64,000 nt of DNA from JACOMS01 sp051252005. GTDB taxonomy: Bacteria > Pseudomonadota > Alphaproteobacteria > Caulobacterales > Maricaulaceae. The translations under genes were made by a program, and so were the position numbers. Position 1 is the first letter of the stretch. Each line of letters opens with the position of its first letter. The stretch is from assembly GCA_051252005.1 (NCBI GenBank), contig JBPOEZ010000002.1, positions 248,001-312,000 of the forward strand, in the 5' to 3' direction. Positions 7,589-16,190 of this stretch are shown one piece after another. The notes beneath the pieces were generated by a model. The model did not search any database, had not been told where the DNA came from, and worked only from the letters and a program-made list of their open reading frames with translations.

Positions 7589-9106
7589 TTAAAATCCGCC
7601 GCCTGTCCGAAAACCGCCGCCGCTAGAACGACCACTTGAGCGGCCACTGGAACGGCTTCGAGATGGTCTTGAACGCGGCAAAGATTGACGAGGCCTTCGC
7701 GGAATAGATGTCCGAGAGCGTTGCGACCTCCCGCTTCCGCCCCAACTTCCGCCTGTTGACGTCGGGAGCCGAAGCCCTTCCGTCCAGTCAACACCGCCAA
7801 AATCAGTATCCGAATAACGGCGAACGGTCTTTTGCGCGCGCTGTAGCTGCCGCCAGAAATCATCGCCGGACAGAACGCCGGTCACGACTTGGCCAAGCAA
7901 AGCGCCGAGCAGGTCGCCGCTATCAAAAACAGAGGACGGCGCATCGAAGCGCTTACTTTTAAACCGTCGCCTCACGGCTTCTAATTCGCTGAGCGTTTTC
8001 TGGTATTTCTTCACGAGCGTTTTAGCTTCAAGCTGATCCCCGCGTAAATCTTCGGCTGTATCTTCAAGCTCGCGTAAATCCTCTATCGCCGCGTCATCAT
8101 CGCGGGTCTGTGTCTGAGCGGCGATACGGCGCAAGCTTGGCAGATCCTTCCGCGTAAGCGTTTCCGACAGCACCGAAATAGCGTCGCGGTAAGGCCCGCT
8201 CTCGCCCGTTGTAATGCGCGTTTGTTCCGAGCGTAAATCATGGTGGCTTTTCTCGGCCAGTTCCGTTTTCACGTCGATAGCTTCGAGCGCGTCTTGCGCC
8301 GCCAAAGACGCCTCATGCGCCGCCGTGACGCCCTCTTCGCGCAGCATTTCATGCTCTAAGGTTTGCAGCGCCGCCTGCGCGTCCAAGGTTTGCACCTCTA
8401 AATTTTCCACATGGCTCGCAAGCCGCACGGGGATCGCGGTCAGGCGGCGATAATTTTCAGCCGCTTGGCGGTAGCCGCAAAGCCTTGCCACCCAGTGATC
8501 GAGCGTCTTGGTGAGAAACCAGCCTTTAGCAGACTTCGTGCCGTAGTCTCTTTTTTGCAAATAAGCAAAAAATGCATCCTTGCGATAAGGCTGCCCTTTC
8601 TCGGTTTCGTCTTCGCGGGCAAGAGTCAGCTTTTGCTCGGCGCGCGCCACTGTCGCTTCAAGCGTTGAGACAGTCTCTATCTTGGCTTGGTAATCAGCGT
8701 CTTTTAATATTTTCGCTTCCGCCAAAGCCGCCGCTTTATCATAGGCCGTTACCGCCGATAAAACTTTCGTCTCCGCCGCGCGGCGTTCCGTCTCTAAGCT
8801 TTCAATCGCGGCAAGACTGTCTTCGATACGCGCGGCAATGCGCGTCTCTTCTTCGGCGTGGGCCGCAAGCAATTTTTCGGCTTGGCGGTCAACATAACCG
8901 AGCGTCCCGCCCCCGCCTTCTTCGATAAGGTCGAGCCTGTCTTTTGCAATTTGCGCGTAGGCTTCCGCTTGTTTCCTGCGAACGGCAGCCAAAGCATCCG
9001 ACGCGCGTGTCGGCAAAACGGAGACTTCGTTCACCGCGCCGCGTGCCTTCGCAATCGCGCGGTCAATATCGTGGAGTGTCTGTAGACCAGAAGGCGAATT
9101 AGTCAT
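7589..9106 (-). CDS. Coiled-coil protein with Arg/Ser/Gly-rich disordered tail, function unknown
   Basis: I do not recognise a named family. The 505-residue protein is almost entirely alpha-helical and charged for residues 1-430, with long runs rich in Ala, Glu, Arg and Lys typical of coiled coil. The last ~65 residues switch to low complexity: WGGSGRSQRSR, then Arg/Pro/Ser repeats, then SSGRSSGRSSGGGFRTGGGF. There is no signal peptide. The start at 9106 (MTNSPSGLQ) overlaps the upstream stop by 8 nt (ATGACTAA); a longer frame from 9184 would run deep into that gene. It belongs to the MoxR/DUF58 operon and may be a scaffold or a nucleic-acid or envelope-binding component. Confidence 0.8.
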   Translation of the reverse strand: MTNSPSGLQTLHDIDRAIAKARGAVNEVSVLPTRASDALAAVRRKQAEAYAQIAKDRLDLIEEGGGGTLGYVDRQAEKLLAAHAEEETRIAARIEDSLAAIESLETERRAAETKVLSAVTAYDKAAALAEAKILKDADYQAKIETVSTLEATVARAEQKLTLAREDETEKGQPYRKDAFFAYLQKRDYGTKSAKGWFLTKTLDHWVARLCGYRQAAENYRRLTAIPVRLASHVENLEVQTLDAQAALQTLEHEMLREEGVTAAHEASLAAQDALEAIDVKTELAEKSHHDLRSEQTRITTGESGPYRDAISVLSETLTRKDLPSLRRIAAQTQTRDDDAAIEDLRELEDTAEDLRGDQLEAKTLVKKYQKTLSELEAVRRRFKSKRFDAPSSVFDSGDLLGALLGQVVTGVLSGDDFWRQLQRAQKTVRRYSDTDFGGVDWTEGLRLPTSTGGSWGGSGRSQRSRTSIPRRPRQSLPRSRPSRSRSSGRSSGRSSGGGFRTGGGF

Positions 9107-10070
9107 CCTGCCACTCCAAAATTGTTCCGCCGCTGGTTTCAATCGAATAGTCTGGCAGGAGATAGCCGCGTTTCTTCTGGCCAATCACAGCCTTCTGAAT
9201 AATTTGGTCGTCGCGCTTATCCGCAGCCACGCCGTAAAATACGTCTTCGGAAACGCGCACGCCCCACTTAGACACGCGCGCGGTTTTCTGGTCTTCCTCG
9301 CTCGTGATAGACACTTTAAGCGCAGTCCCTGCCGCGTTTAGCCCCTCGACGATGAGGTAGTAATTGCGCACCTCTGCGTCCCCGTCATCATTGAGCCGGA
9401 ACACGCCGCTCATTTCCCCCGGACGAGACACGATGCGAAGCGTGTATTGCTGAGAGAGATCATTGGCGAGCGCGGCCAGACTATCAACGCGCGTTTTGGC
9501 GGTTATAAAGTCTTTTTCTCCGATGGCCAAAACGCCGTCATCATACAAAGCCTGCGCGCGGGCTTTGATAGTATCCGTTGCTGCAAGCCCAAGCGCTTTA
9601 TCACGGGCCTCGGTCAGGCTCTGCGGATAAGTCTTGGTTAAAAGCGTTTCGATCCGGTTAGCCTCAACTTTCGCCGGACGCACAAACCCCGCATAATTTA
9701 TAGTCAAAACCGCGCCGACAATAAAGACAAGCGTATAGATTAGAGGCAGCCATTTTCGGCGGCCTATATAAAGACGCGCGAGCGACGTGCCGAAACCCGC
9801 TTTGGGCGGCGCGTAGGCGAAGCGCTGTTCTTCTAAGGCCAGAACGCCGTCCATGAGGACACTATCAGGCACCTCGATCCCTTGCGCCTTATAGATACCG
9901 CGAAGGCGCGCGATCAAGGCTTCGCGGCGATCTGTTGCAGCCAAATCTCGCTCGGTCATGATCCGTTCGTGGCGAAGCGTATCGACAACATCCATCGCGA
10001 GCATAATGTCGTCGAGTTTTTCGTCGCCCTGCGCGGCGGGGAGTGTCTGCGGGTCAGCCATAGGTTTCAT
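9099..10070 (-). CDS. DUF6384-like membrane protein, first gene of the MoxR/DUF58 operon
   Basis: This 323-residue protein has an N-terminal conserved segment (LDDIMLAMDVVDTLRHERIM, about residues 17-36) that I associate with DUF6384. A single transmembrane helix follows near 108-128 (PLIYTLVFIVGAVLTINYAG), then an extracytoplasmic helical and beta-containing domain. The N-terminus should be cytoplasmic. No enzymatic motif is seen. It is the most upstream gene of the minus-strand run that includes the coiled-coil protein, DUF4129, DUF4350 and MoxR, and its stop overlaps the next start. The family number is from memory and less certain than the topology. An ATG three codons later (10061) is an alternative start. 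Confidence 0.75.
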   Translation of the reverse strand: MKPMADPQTLPAAQGDEKLDDIMLAMDVVDTLRHERIMTERDLAATDRREALIARLRGIYKAQGIEVPDSVLMDGVLALEEQRFAYAPPKAGFGTSLARLYIGRRKWLPLIYTLVFIVGAVLTINYAGFVRPAKVEANRIETLLTKTYPQSLTEARDKALGLAATDTIKARAQALYDDGVLAIGEKDFITAKTRVDSLAALANDLSQQYTLRIVSRPGEMSGVFRLNDDGDAEVRNYYLIVEGLNAAGTALKVSITSEEDQKTARVSKWGVRVSEDVFYGVAADKRDDQIIQKAVIGQKKRGYLLPDYSIETSGGTILEWQDD

Positions 10071-10102
10071 TAGAATTTTGCTACAAGCCTCGCAAGCGTG
10101 AA

Positions 10103-11281
10103 TTACGGTTGCGGCGACGCCAGTAAAGACGCCATGAAATCCAAGAGCGCCGCGCTTGCGCTCTCAGCGTCCAGACCTGTATTCGATTGCGCAGCTATAA
10201 CGCCGCGCTCGGCAAGATCACCCAGCCCGTCTTCCAAGCGGTAAAGCCCCGCTTTATCAACTACCAAATCGAGCCAATCCCCGCCGCCCAGATAATAAAC
10301 TGGCCTACCTGTAAGACGGTACTCCGCATACTTCCCTGGCAAAGCGTGGCTATCAGGCGGGGTGACAAGCAACAGAGCATCCGCGCCCGCTTGCATCGCC
10401 TTCGCCTCCTGCAAAGCCACAGAGCCGTGACAGGTGACTCTATACTTTGTCTGAGCGCCGCAAAGAGATATCTCTTCAGGCGTTAAAGGACCTGCAATGT
10501 GCAGATGAACATTCGCGGTCTTTAATTCCGATAATGCTAATAAGAGCGCCGAGAGTTTACGGCGGCGATCCGAGAGCGAGAACCCGCCCGTATGGACAAG
10601 ATGAACCTCGTCGGGACTGCCCAAATTAGCAGGCTTCTCTGGCGGGCCGCTAAAATGCCCGACGATCAATTCTGGTATGCTTCTTGGCGCAAGCGCTCGA
10701 ACGTCTTCCATCACAGCCTTCGAAACCGCCGTCACCCCCGACGCGTTTTTTAGATAACCCGCCGCAATCCGGCGCTCAATGAAACGGCGCAGACCTGACG
10801 CAGCCAGCTCCTGCCTATGAGAATGTGCGATCCACGTATCGCGAAACTCGGCCAGCCACGGCACGCCCCACTGCTTTGATAAGGCATGCCCGACAAGGTG
10901 CGTGGATTCGGGCGGACTTGTCGTCATGATAATGTCCGGCCTGATGTCCATATCCTGCAAAGTCGCCAGCGCCTTCTTTGCCCAAGGCACATTCGGGTCT
11001 GGCCAGTATATCCAAGGCCGCAGAGCATTTTTCAGCCGCGCCTTCAAACTTGGCGGCGGCGCTACGTCCGTGTGCAAGCCTCGTTCGCGCGAGGCTTTCT
11101 CAGCGTTTAAAATAGGCTGCGTCGTGACGCGGATAATATCCGGATCCTCTGCCGCGCCAAAAGGCGTTACCACCGTTACCTTATGACCCGCCTTGCGGAA
11201 AGACTCCGTCAACAAAGCCGGACGGCGCGCGCCCCCTGATATTTCAGGCGGGAAATGACGGGCTATGAGCAAAATATGCAT
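10103..11281 (-). CDS. Glycosyltransferase family 4-type protein
   Basis: This 392-residue protein starts MHILLIARHFPPEISGGARR, the usual N-terminal beta-strand plus glycine loop of GT-B glycosyltransferases. The C-terminal half has the nucleotide-sugar region (LVHTGGFSLSDRRRK, HIAGPLTPEE, PGKYAEYRLTGRPVYYLG). It probably transfers a sugar from a nucleotide-sugar to a polysaccharide or lipid acceptor at the cytoplasmic face of the inner membrane. The start at 11281 was chosen over 11344 because the family begins at the MHILL strand. It is 32 bp upstream of the MoxR/DUF58 operon on the same strand but looks unrelated. No other polysaccharide genes are near. Confidence 0.82.
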   Translation of the reverse strand: MHILLIARHFPPEISGGARRPALLTESFRKAGHKVTVVTPFGAAEDPDIIRVTTQPILNAEKASRERGLHTDVAPPPSLKARLKNALRPWIYWPDPNVPWAKKALATLQDMDIRPDIIMTTSPPESTHLVGHALSKQWGVPWLAEFRDTWIAHSHRQELAASGLRRFIERRIAAGYLKNASGVTAVSKAVMEDVRALAPRSIPELIVGHFSGPPEKPANLGSPDEVHLVHTGGFSLSDRRRKLSALLLALSELKTANVHLHIAGPLTPEEISLCGAQTKYRVTCHGSVALQEAKAMQAGADALLLVTPPDSHALPGKYAEYRLTGRPVYYLGGGDWLDLVVDKAGLYRLEDGLGDLAERGVIAAQSNTGLDAESASAALLDFMASLLASPQP

Positions 11282-11460
11282 AACCGTCCCTATCCCGTCC
11301 AGAAACCAATGACAAAGAAAATTGCGAAAAGGCGCGGCGCGCATCGACGCCCGGCTTTAAATTCATTCCTCTGTAAACTTCGCGAGTTTTTGAAAATCGC
11401 CCTTGCGCGTCTGCATTTGTCTCGTTAGGTTTTTTTCGATAAAATGAGGAAAAAGGTCTT

Positions 11461-13254
11461 ATGACTCCTACGGATACGGGCAATCCCGACTACTTTCATA
11501 AGGTTGTAGATTGTCAGTGGGCCTGTCCCGCGCATACGCCTGTCCCCGCTTATATTCGCCTGATTGCACAGGAAGATTATAGCGGAGCCTATCTTTTAAA
11601 CCGTGCTTCCAATGTTTTCCCCGGCATCTTAGGCCGCGTCTGTGACCGCCCCTGCGAACCCGCATGCCGACGCGGACGGGTCGAAGACGAAGAGCCCGTT
11701 GCCATTTGCCGCCTTAAACGCGTGGCCGCCGATCACCGCGGCGACATCAGCGACTTCCTGCCGAAAAAACCCGCTGTCACAAACGGGAAACGCATCGCCC
11801 TTATCGGCGCAGGCCCCGCCTCCTTTACCGTCGCCAATGACCTCGCACCGCTTGGCTATGAATGCACAATCTTTGAAAAGCTGGATAAGCCGGGCGGCTT
11901 AATGCGCTCTAACATTCCCGCCTTCCGCCTTCCGGAAAGCGTTTTGATGGAAGAGCTAGGCTATATTCTCGACATGGGCGTTGACCTTAAACTCGGCACG
12001 CCCGTCAAATCTATGGGCGCGCTCCTAGAAGAAAACTACGACGCAGTATTCGTTGGCACAGGCGCGCCGAAAGGCAAAGACCTCAACCTGCCGGGCCGCG
12101 AAGAAACTTCTGCCAATATCCATATCGGTATTGATTGGCTCGAATCCGTGGCGTTTGAGCATACGGAGAAGATCGGCGAGAACGTCATTATTATCGGCGT
12201 CGGCAATACGGCGATGGATTGCTGCCGCACCTCCCTTCGCCTCGGCGGGAAAAACATCAATGTCATGGCCCGCAAGCCGCGCGAGTTTTTCAAAGCCTCA
12301 CCGTGGGAACTTGAAGACGCCGAAGAAGAAGACGTCAAAATTCTCGTCAACCATTCCCCCAAAGCTTTCGTCCACGAAGGCGGCAAGCTCACAGGCATGC
12401 TGTTTGAGCTGATGGAATATGACATCGACGAACGCGGCAAAATCACAGACAGCCGCGTCACCGGAGAAGTCACCTTGCCTTGCGATGATGTCATCCTCGC
12501 CATCGGACAGGAAAATGCCTTCCCGTGGATCGAAAAAGACGCTGGCATTGAGTTTGACAAATGGGAAGTTCCCGTCGTCAACACAAAGACATTTGAGTCC
12601 ACCAAAAAGGGCGTGTTCTTTGGCGGCGATAGCGCCTTTGGCCCGAAGAACATCATCTGGGCCGTAGAACATGGCCACCAAGCCGCGATCTCTATCCATA
12701 AACATTGCCAAGGCGAAAGCCTGACAGAGCGCCGCCCGGATAAACTGGATTTCGAACCGACAAAAATGGGCATGTTTGAATGGCGTTATGCTAATGCCTA
12801 TGACAGCTCAGAGCGCCGCGAGATGGATCATGTCGCCATGACCAAGCGCTTCCAAAAACTTGATATCGAGGTTGAGCTTGGCTTCTCCGCAGAAAAAATC
12901 GCAACCGAAGTCCAGCGCTGTTTGAACTGCGATGTCCACACGGTTTTCGAGGCCTCGCTCTGTACGGAATGTGACGCCTGTATTGATGTCTGTCCGGTGG
13001 AATGTCTTTCTATCACACCCCCCGCAGACGAAGCCGAGCTTCGAGACGTGGTACACGCGGTCAATGACGACCAAGCGCTTTTTGTCTCTGGTGATCTTCC
13101 GTTGACGGGCCGCGTCATGATTAAAGACGAAGATATTTGCCTGCATTGCGGCCTCTGCGCAGAGCGCTGCCCGACAGCCGCATGGGACATGCAAGAGGGT
13201 CTTGTAACCATCCACCATGCTGGCGAGCAAGACATTTTGGAGGCTGCGGAATGA
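11461..13254 (+). CDS. GltD-like FAD/NAD(P) oxidoreductase with C-terminal 2x[4Fe-4S] ferredoxin domain, 2-oxoacid oxidoreductase partner
   Basis: This 597-residue protein resembles the glutamate synthase small subunit. An N-terminal cysteine cluster domain (CQWACPAHTPVP at about 18; CDRPCEPACRRGR at about 61-73) precedes the FAD fold (IALIGAGPASFTVANDLAPL) and the NAD(P) fold (VIIIGVGNTAMDCCRTSLRL). The C-terminus adds two 4Fe-4S motifs, CTECDACIDVCPVEC and CLHCGLCAERCPTAAW. Its stop overlaps the next start (ATGA), and the two downstream genes encode the alpha and beta subunits of a 2-oxoacid oxidoreductase. It probably carries electrons between that enzyme's Fe-S clusters and NAD(P) or a ferredoxin. 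AAAGG lies upstream of the ATG. Confidence 0.9.
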   Translation: MTPTDTGNPDYFHKVVDCQWACPAHTPVPAYIRLIAQEDYSGAYLLNRASNVFPGILGRVCDRPCEPACRRGRVEDEEPVAICRLKRVAADHRGDISDFLPKKPAVTNGKRIALIGAGPASFTVANDLAPLGYECTIFEKLDKPGGLMRSNIPAFRLPESVLMEELGYILDMGVDLKLGTPVKSMGALLEENYDAVFVGTGAPKGKDLNLPGREETSANIHIGIDWLESVAFEHTEKIGENVIIIGVGNTAMDCCRTSLRLGGKNINVMARKPREFFKASPWELEDAEEEDVKILVNHSPKAFVHEGGKLTGMLFELMEYDIDERGKITDSRVTGEVTLPCDDVILAIGQENAFPWIEKDAGIEFDKWEVPVVNTKTFESTKKGVFFGGDSAFGPKNIIWAVEHGHQAAISIHKHCQGESLTERRPDKLDFEPTKMGMFEWRYANAYDSSERREMDHVAMTKRFQKLDIEVELGFSAEKIATEVQRCLNCDVHTVFEASLCTECDACIDVCPVECLSITPPADEAELRDVVHAVNDDQALFVSGDLPLTGRVMIKDEDICLHCGLCAERCPTAAWDMQEGLVTIHHAGEQDILEAAE

Positions 13255-15062
13255 GTTCCGGTATCAATGACTTTGTCATCAAAGTCGGCAATGTAAACGG
13301 CACAGGTTCCGCCAGTGCCAACGAGCTTTTGATGAAAGCCATCTTCCGCATGGGCGTACCTGTCGTCGGGAAAAACATCTTCCCGTCCAACATTCAAGGC
13401 TTGCCGACATGGTATGAAATCCGCGTCACAGAAGCGGGCTACCGCGGACGGTCCGGCGAGGTCCATTTGATGATCGCCATGAACGCCGAAACCTACGAAA
13501 AAGACCTTGCAGTCTTAAGCCCCGGCGGCGTGCTTTTATATGACAATACATGGCCCCGTCCGCATACGTTAAACCGCCCCGACATTACCGTCATCGGCGT
13601 GCCGCTATCGCGCATGTGTAATGATGCGTTTGCCATCGCGCGCTCGCGCATCTTGATGAAGAACATGGCCTATGTCGGCGCTGTCGCGGCGTTGATTGAT
13701 TTGGATATGAGCGTCCTTCAAGGCCTCGTCGAAGATATGTTCGCCGGAAAGAGAAAATTAATTCCCGCCAATATGCAGGCCCTGAAACTCGGCTTTGATT
13801 ATGTCAAAGAAAACTATAAATGCCCCTTGGATTTCCGCGTAGAAGCGCGCGAGCTCACCAAAGGCAAAGTCATGATCGACGGCAACACCGCCGCTGGCCT
13901 TGGCTATGTTTACGGCGGCGCGACTTTCGGCGCGTGGTATCCTATAACCCCGTCAACATCGCTCATGGATGGCTTCACCAAATATTGCCACAAACTCCGC
14001 ATTGACGAAGAGACAGGCAAGCACAAATTTTGCATCCTGCAAGCCGAAGACGAGCTGGCTGCGGCGGGTATGATTATCGGCGCGGCATGGAACGGCGCGC
14101 GCTGCTTTACGCCCACATCTGGCGCAGGAATTTCCCTGATGACTGAATTTATCGGCTTCGCTTACTATACAGAAACACCGACGGTGTTTTGCGATATTAT
14201 GCGTGTTGGCCCGTCCACAGGCATGCCGACCCGCACGCAGCAATGCGACATTCAATTAACGGCTTATGCCTCCCACGGCGACACAAAACATATCGTGCTG
14301 TATCCGGCTCACCCGGGCGAATGTTTCGAAATGGCGGTTAACGCGCTCGACCTCGCCGAGCGTTTCCAAACGCCCGTCTTCTTCCTCTCCGATATTGATA
14401 TTGGCATGAATGACTGGATGGTCGACGAGCTGACATGGGATGATAATTACGTCCCAGATCGCGGCAAAGTTTTGTCTGCCAAAGACCTTGACGAGATGGA
14501 TACATTTTACCGCTATCTCGATGTCGACGGCGACCATATCCCGTACCGCACACTTCCCGGGACGCACCCGACCAAAGGCGCATTTTTCACACGCGGCTCT
14601 GGCCATAATAAGTACGGCAAATACACCGAAGACAGCGCCGAATATCAGGAAGTCGTTGACCGCCTGAAACTCAAATGGAAAAGCGCCGCCGAAAAAGTGC
14701 CGGCTCCGATTGTAACAAAAGCCAAAAGCCACGCCAATTACGGCCTCATTGCTATCGGCTCTAGCGACGGCGCGGTGCTCGAAGCCTGTGACCGCCTTGC
14801 CGATCAAGGCCTGCATTTTGATTATATGCGTATTCGCGGCTTCCCGTTCGCGCAGTCTATCGAAGACTTCATCATGGCCCACGATCAAGTCTTTGTGATT
14901 GAGCAAAACCGCGACGGACAGCTGCACGATCTTTTGCTGACGGAAACAAATGTTCCCCGCGAAAAACTCGTCTCTGTGACCTATTATGCGGGCGAGCCGC
15001 TCAGCTATAAAATTGTCGAAGGCGCTCTGTTAGAGCAAATGAACGTGAGAAAAAGCGCATGA
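13251..15062 (+). CDS. korA: 2-oxoacid:acceptor oxidoreductase, fused gamma-alpha subunit (2-oxoglutarate oxidoreductase type)
   Basis: This 603-residue subunit begins with the gamma domain (residues 1-~190, with GNVNGTGSASANELL and EIRVTEAGYRGRSGEVHLMI) and continues with the alpha pyrimidine-binding domain (GNTAAGLGYVYGGATFGAWY, PITPSTSLMDGF) and the C-terminal alpha domain II. Gamma-alpha fusion with a separate beta subunit is typical of KorAB enzymes, which decarboxylate 2-oxoglutarate to succinyl-CoA with thiamine diphosphate and Fe-S clusters. Start 13251 (ATGA overlap) is preferred to an in-frame start 114 bp upstream inside the flavoprotein gene. Substrate could instead be another 2-oxoacid. 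Confidence 0.88.
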   Translation: MSSGINDFVIKVGNVNGTGSASANELLMKAIFRMGVPVVGKNIFPSNIQGLPTWYEIRVTEAGYRGRSGEVHLMIAMNAETYEKDLAVLSPGGVLLYDNTWPRPHTLNRPDITVIGVPLSRMCNDAFAIARSRILMKNMAYVGAVAALIDLDMSVLQGLVEDMFAGKRKLIPANMQALKLGFDYVKENYKCPLDFRVEARELTKGKVMIDGNTAAGLGYVYGGATFGAWYPITPSTSLMDGFTKYCHKLRIDEETGKHKFCILQAEDELAAAGMIIGAAWNGARCFTPTSGAGISLMTEFIGFAYYTETPTVFCDIMRVGPSTGMPTRTQQCDIQLTAYASHGDTKHIVLYPAHPGECFEMAVNALDLAERFQTPVFFLSDIDIGMNDWMVDELTWDDNYVPDRGKVLSAKDLDEMDTFYRYLDVDGDHIPYRTLPGTHPTKGAFFTRGSGHNKYGKYTEDSAEYQEVVDRLKLKWKSAAEKVPAPIVTKAKSHANYGLIAIGSSDGAVLEACDRLADQGLHFDYMRIRGFPFAQSIEDFIMAHDQVFVIEQNRDGQLHDLLLTETNVPREKLVSVTYYAGEPLSYKIVEGALLEQMNVRKSA

Positions 15063-16114
15063 GTAGTTTCGCCAAACCCAAGATCCGGCGCAAAAATGCG
15101 GTTACCAACGATATCGGATTAATTCGCTCGGATTATGACGGCCCGATGTCAACGCTTTGCGCGGGCTGCGGTCATGACAGCGCAACGGCGGCTCTCGCAC
15201 GCGCCTTTTTCGAAATGTCGATTGAACCGCACCGCGTCGCTAAAGTTTCCGGCATTGGCTGCTCGTCCAAGACAACAAGCTATCTCCTCGCCAACGCCCA
15301 CGGCAACAATACCACGCACGGCCGTATGCCATCAGTCGCCACAGGCGCGGCGGCGGTGAATAATTCGCTGACCTATTTCGGCGTGTCCGGCGACGGCGAC
15401 AGCCTTTCCATTGGCGCGGGACAGCTTATCCATGCCATGCGGCGTAATCCGGACATGCTTTACATGCTCGAAAATAACGGCGTCTACGGCCTCACCAAAG
15501 GGCAGTTCTCTGCCTCTGCCGATCTTGGCTCAACCGCCAAAAAAGGCGCGCCCAATGATCAGCCCCCGATTGACCCCGTGGCCCTCGCGCTCTCTGTTGG
15601 CGCAAGCTTTATCGCCCGTAGTTTCTCTGGTGACCGCGAGCAGCTTGTCAGCCTGATTAAAGCGGGTATTGCCCATAAAGGCTTTGCGATCATTGACGTG
15701 ATTTCGCCCTGCGTGAGCTTCAACGACCATAAAGGCTCAACGAAGTCCTACGAGCATACTTACAAATATTACCACAAAGCCGTTCACGTGGATTATGTTC
15801 CGCCGAGCAAAGAGATCAAAACCGCTTACGAAGCCGGAGACGTCATGCCCGTTGAGCTTCACGACGGCGGCGTCATTAATTTGCGCAAACTAGACCCTGA
15901 TTATGATCCAACCGATCGCGGCGCGGCGTTTATGAAAGTTTTGGAATCGCAAAAAGGCGACGAGATACTAACGGGCCTTCTTTACATCGACGAATCCCGT
16001 CCCGACATGCACGCGCTCAATAAAATGGAAGACCGCCCGCTAAACGAAATTCCCTATGAGGAATTAAACCCCGGCGCGGCGGCTCTGAAAGACCTGCAAA
16101 AAGGCTTTCGGTAA
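15059..16114 (+). CDS. korB: 2-oxoacid:acceptor oxidoreductase beta subunit (thiamine diphosphate binding)
   Basis: This 351-residue subunit has the thiamine diphosphate-binding motif GDGDSLSIGAGQLIHAMRRN ending in NN, and the cysteines expected for the [4Fe-4S] cluster near the cofactor (CAGCGHD, SGIGCSSK, and a later SPCVSF). It pairs with the alpha subunit upstream through an ATGA overlap, giving a three-gene operon with the flavoprotein. In aerobes such KorAB enzymes supplement or replace the 2-oxoglutarate dehydrogenase complex. Whether that complex is also present cannot be seen in this window. Confidence 0.9.
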   Translation: MSSFAKPKIRRKNAVTNDIGLIRSDYDGPMSTLCAGCGHDSATAALARAFFEMSIEPHRVAKVSGIGCSSKTTSYLLANAHGNNTTHGRMPSVATGAAAVNNSLTYFGVSGDGDSLSIGAGQLIHAMRRNPDMLYMLENNGVYGLTKGQFSASADLGSTAKKGAPNDQPPIDPVALALSVGASFIARSFSGDREQLVSLIKAGIAHKGFAIIDVISPCVSFNDHKGSTKSYEHTYKYYHKAVHVDYVPPSKEIKTAYEAGDVMPVELHDGGVINLRKLDPDYDPTDRGAAFMKVLESQKGDEILTGLLYIDESRPDMHALNKMEDRPLNEIPYEELNPGAAALKDLQKGFR

Positions 16115-16136
16115 AGAAACGTCCCTTATTTCATAT

Positions 16137-16164
16137 GCCGCGCGCCAATGCTAAAGAGCGCGGC
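16137..16164 (+). terminator. GC-rich hairpin after korB, weak terminator candidate
   Basis: GCCGCGC and GCGCGGC form a perfect 7-bp stem with a 14-nt loop in the 76-bp gap, and TTTTT follows 9 nt downstream. The T-run is not adjacent, so termination is uncertain. The same bases also encode a 19-codon ORF that overlaps the NUDIX start. Confidence 0.3.
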
Positions 16165-16190
16165 TATGATGCGTTTTTCGAAAGCCCGCA

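Noticed and set aside
7540..7863. 107-codon minus-strand frame overlapping the coiled-coil gene C-terminus
   Set aside because: It is an alternative frame of the Arg/Ser/Gly-coding region, with no independent support.
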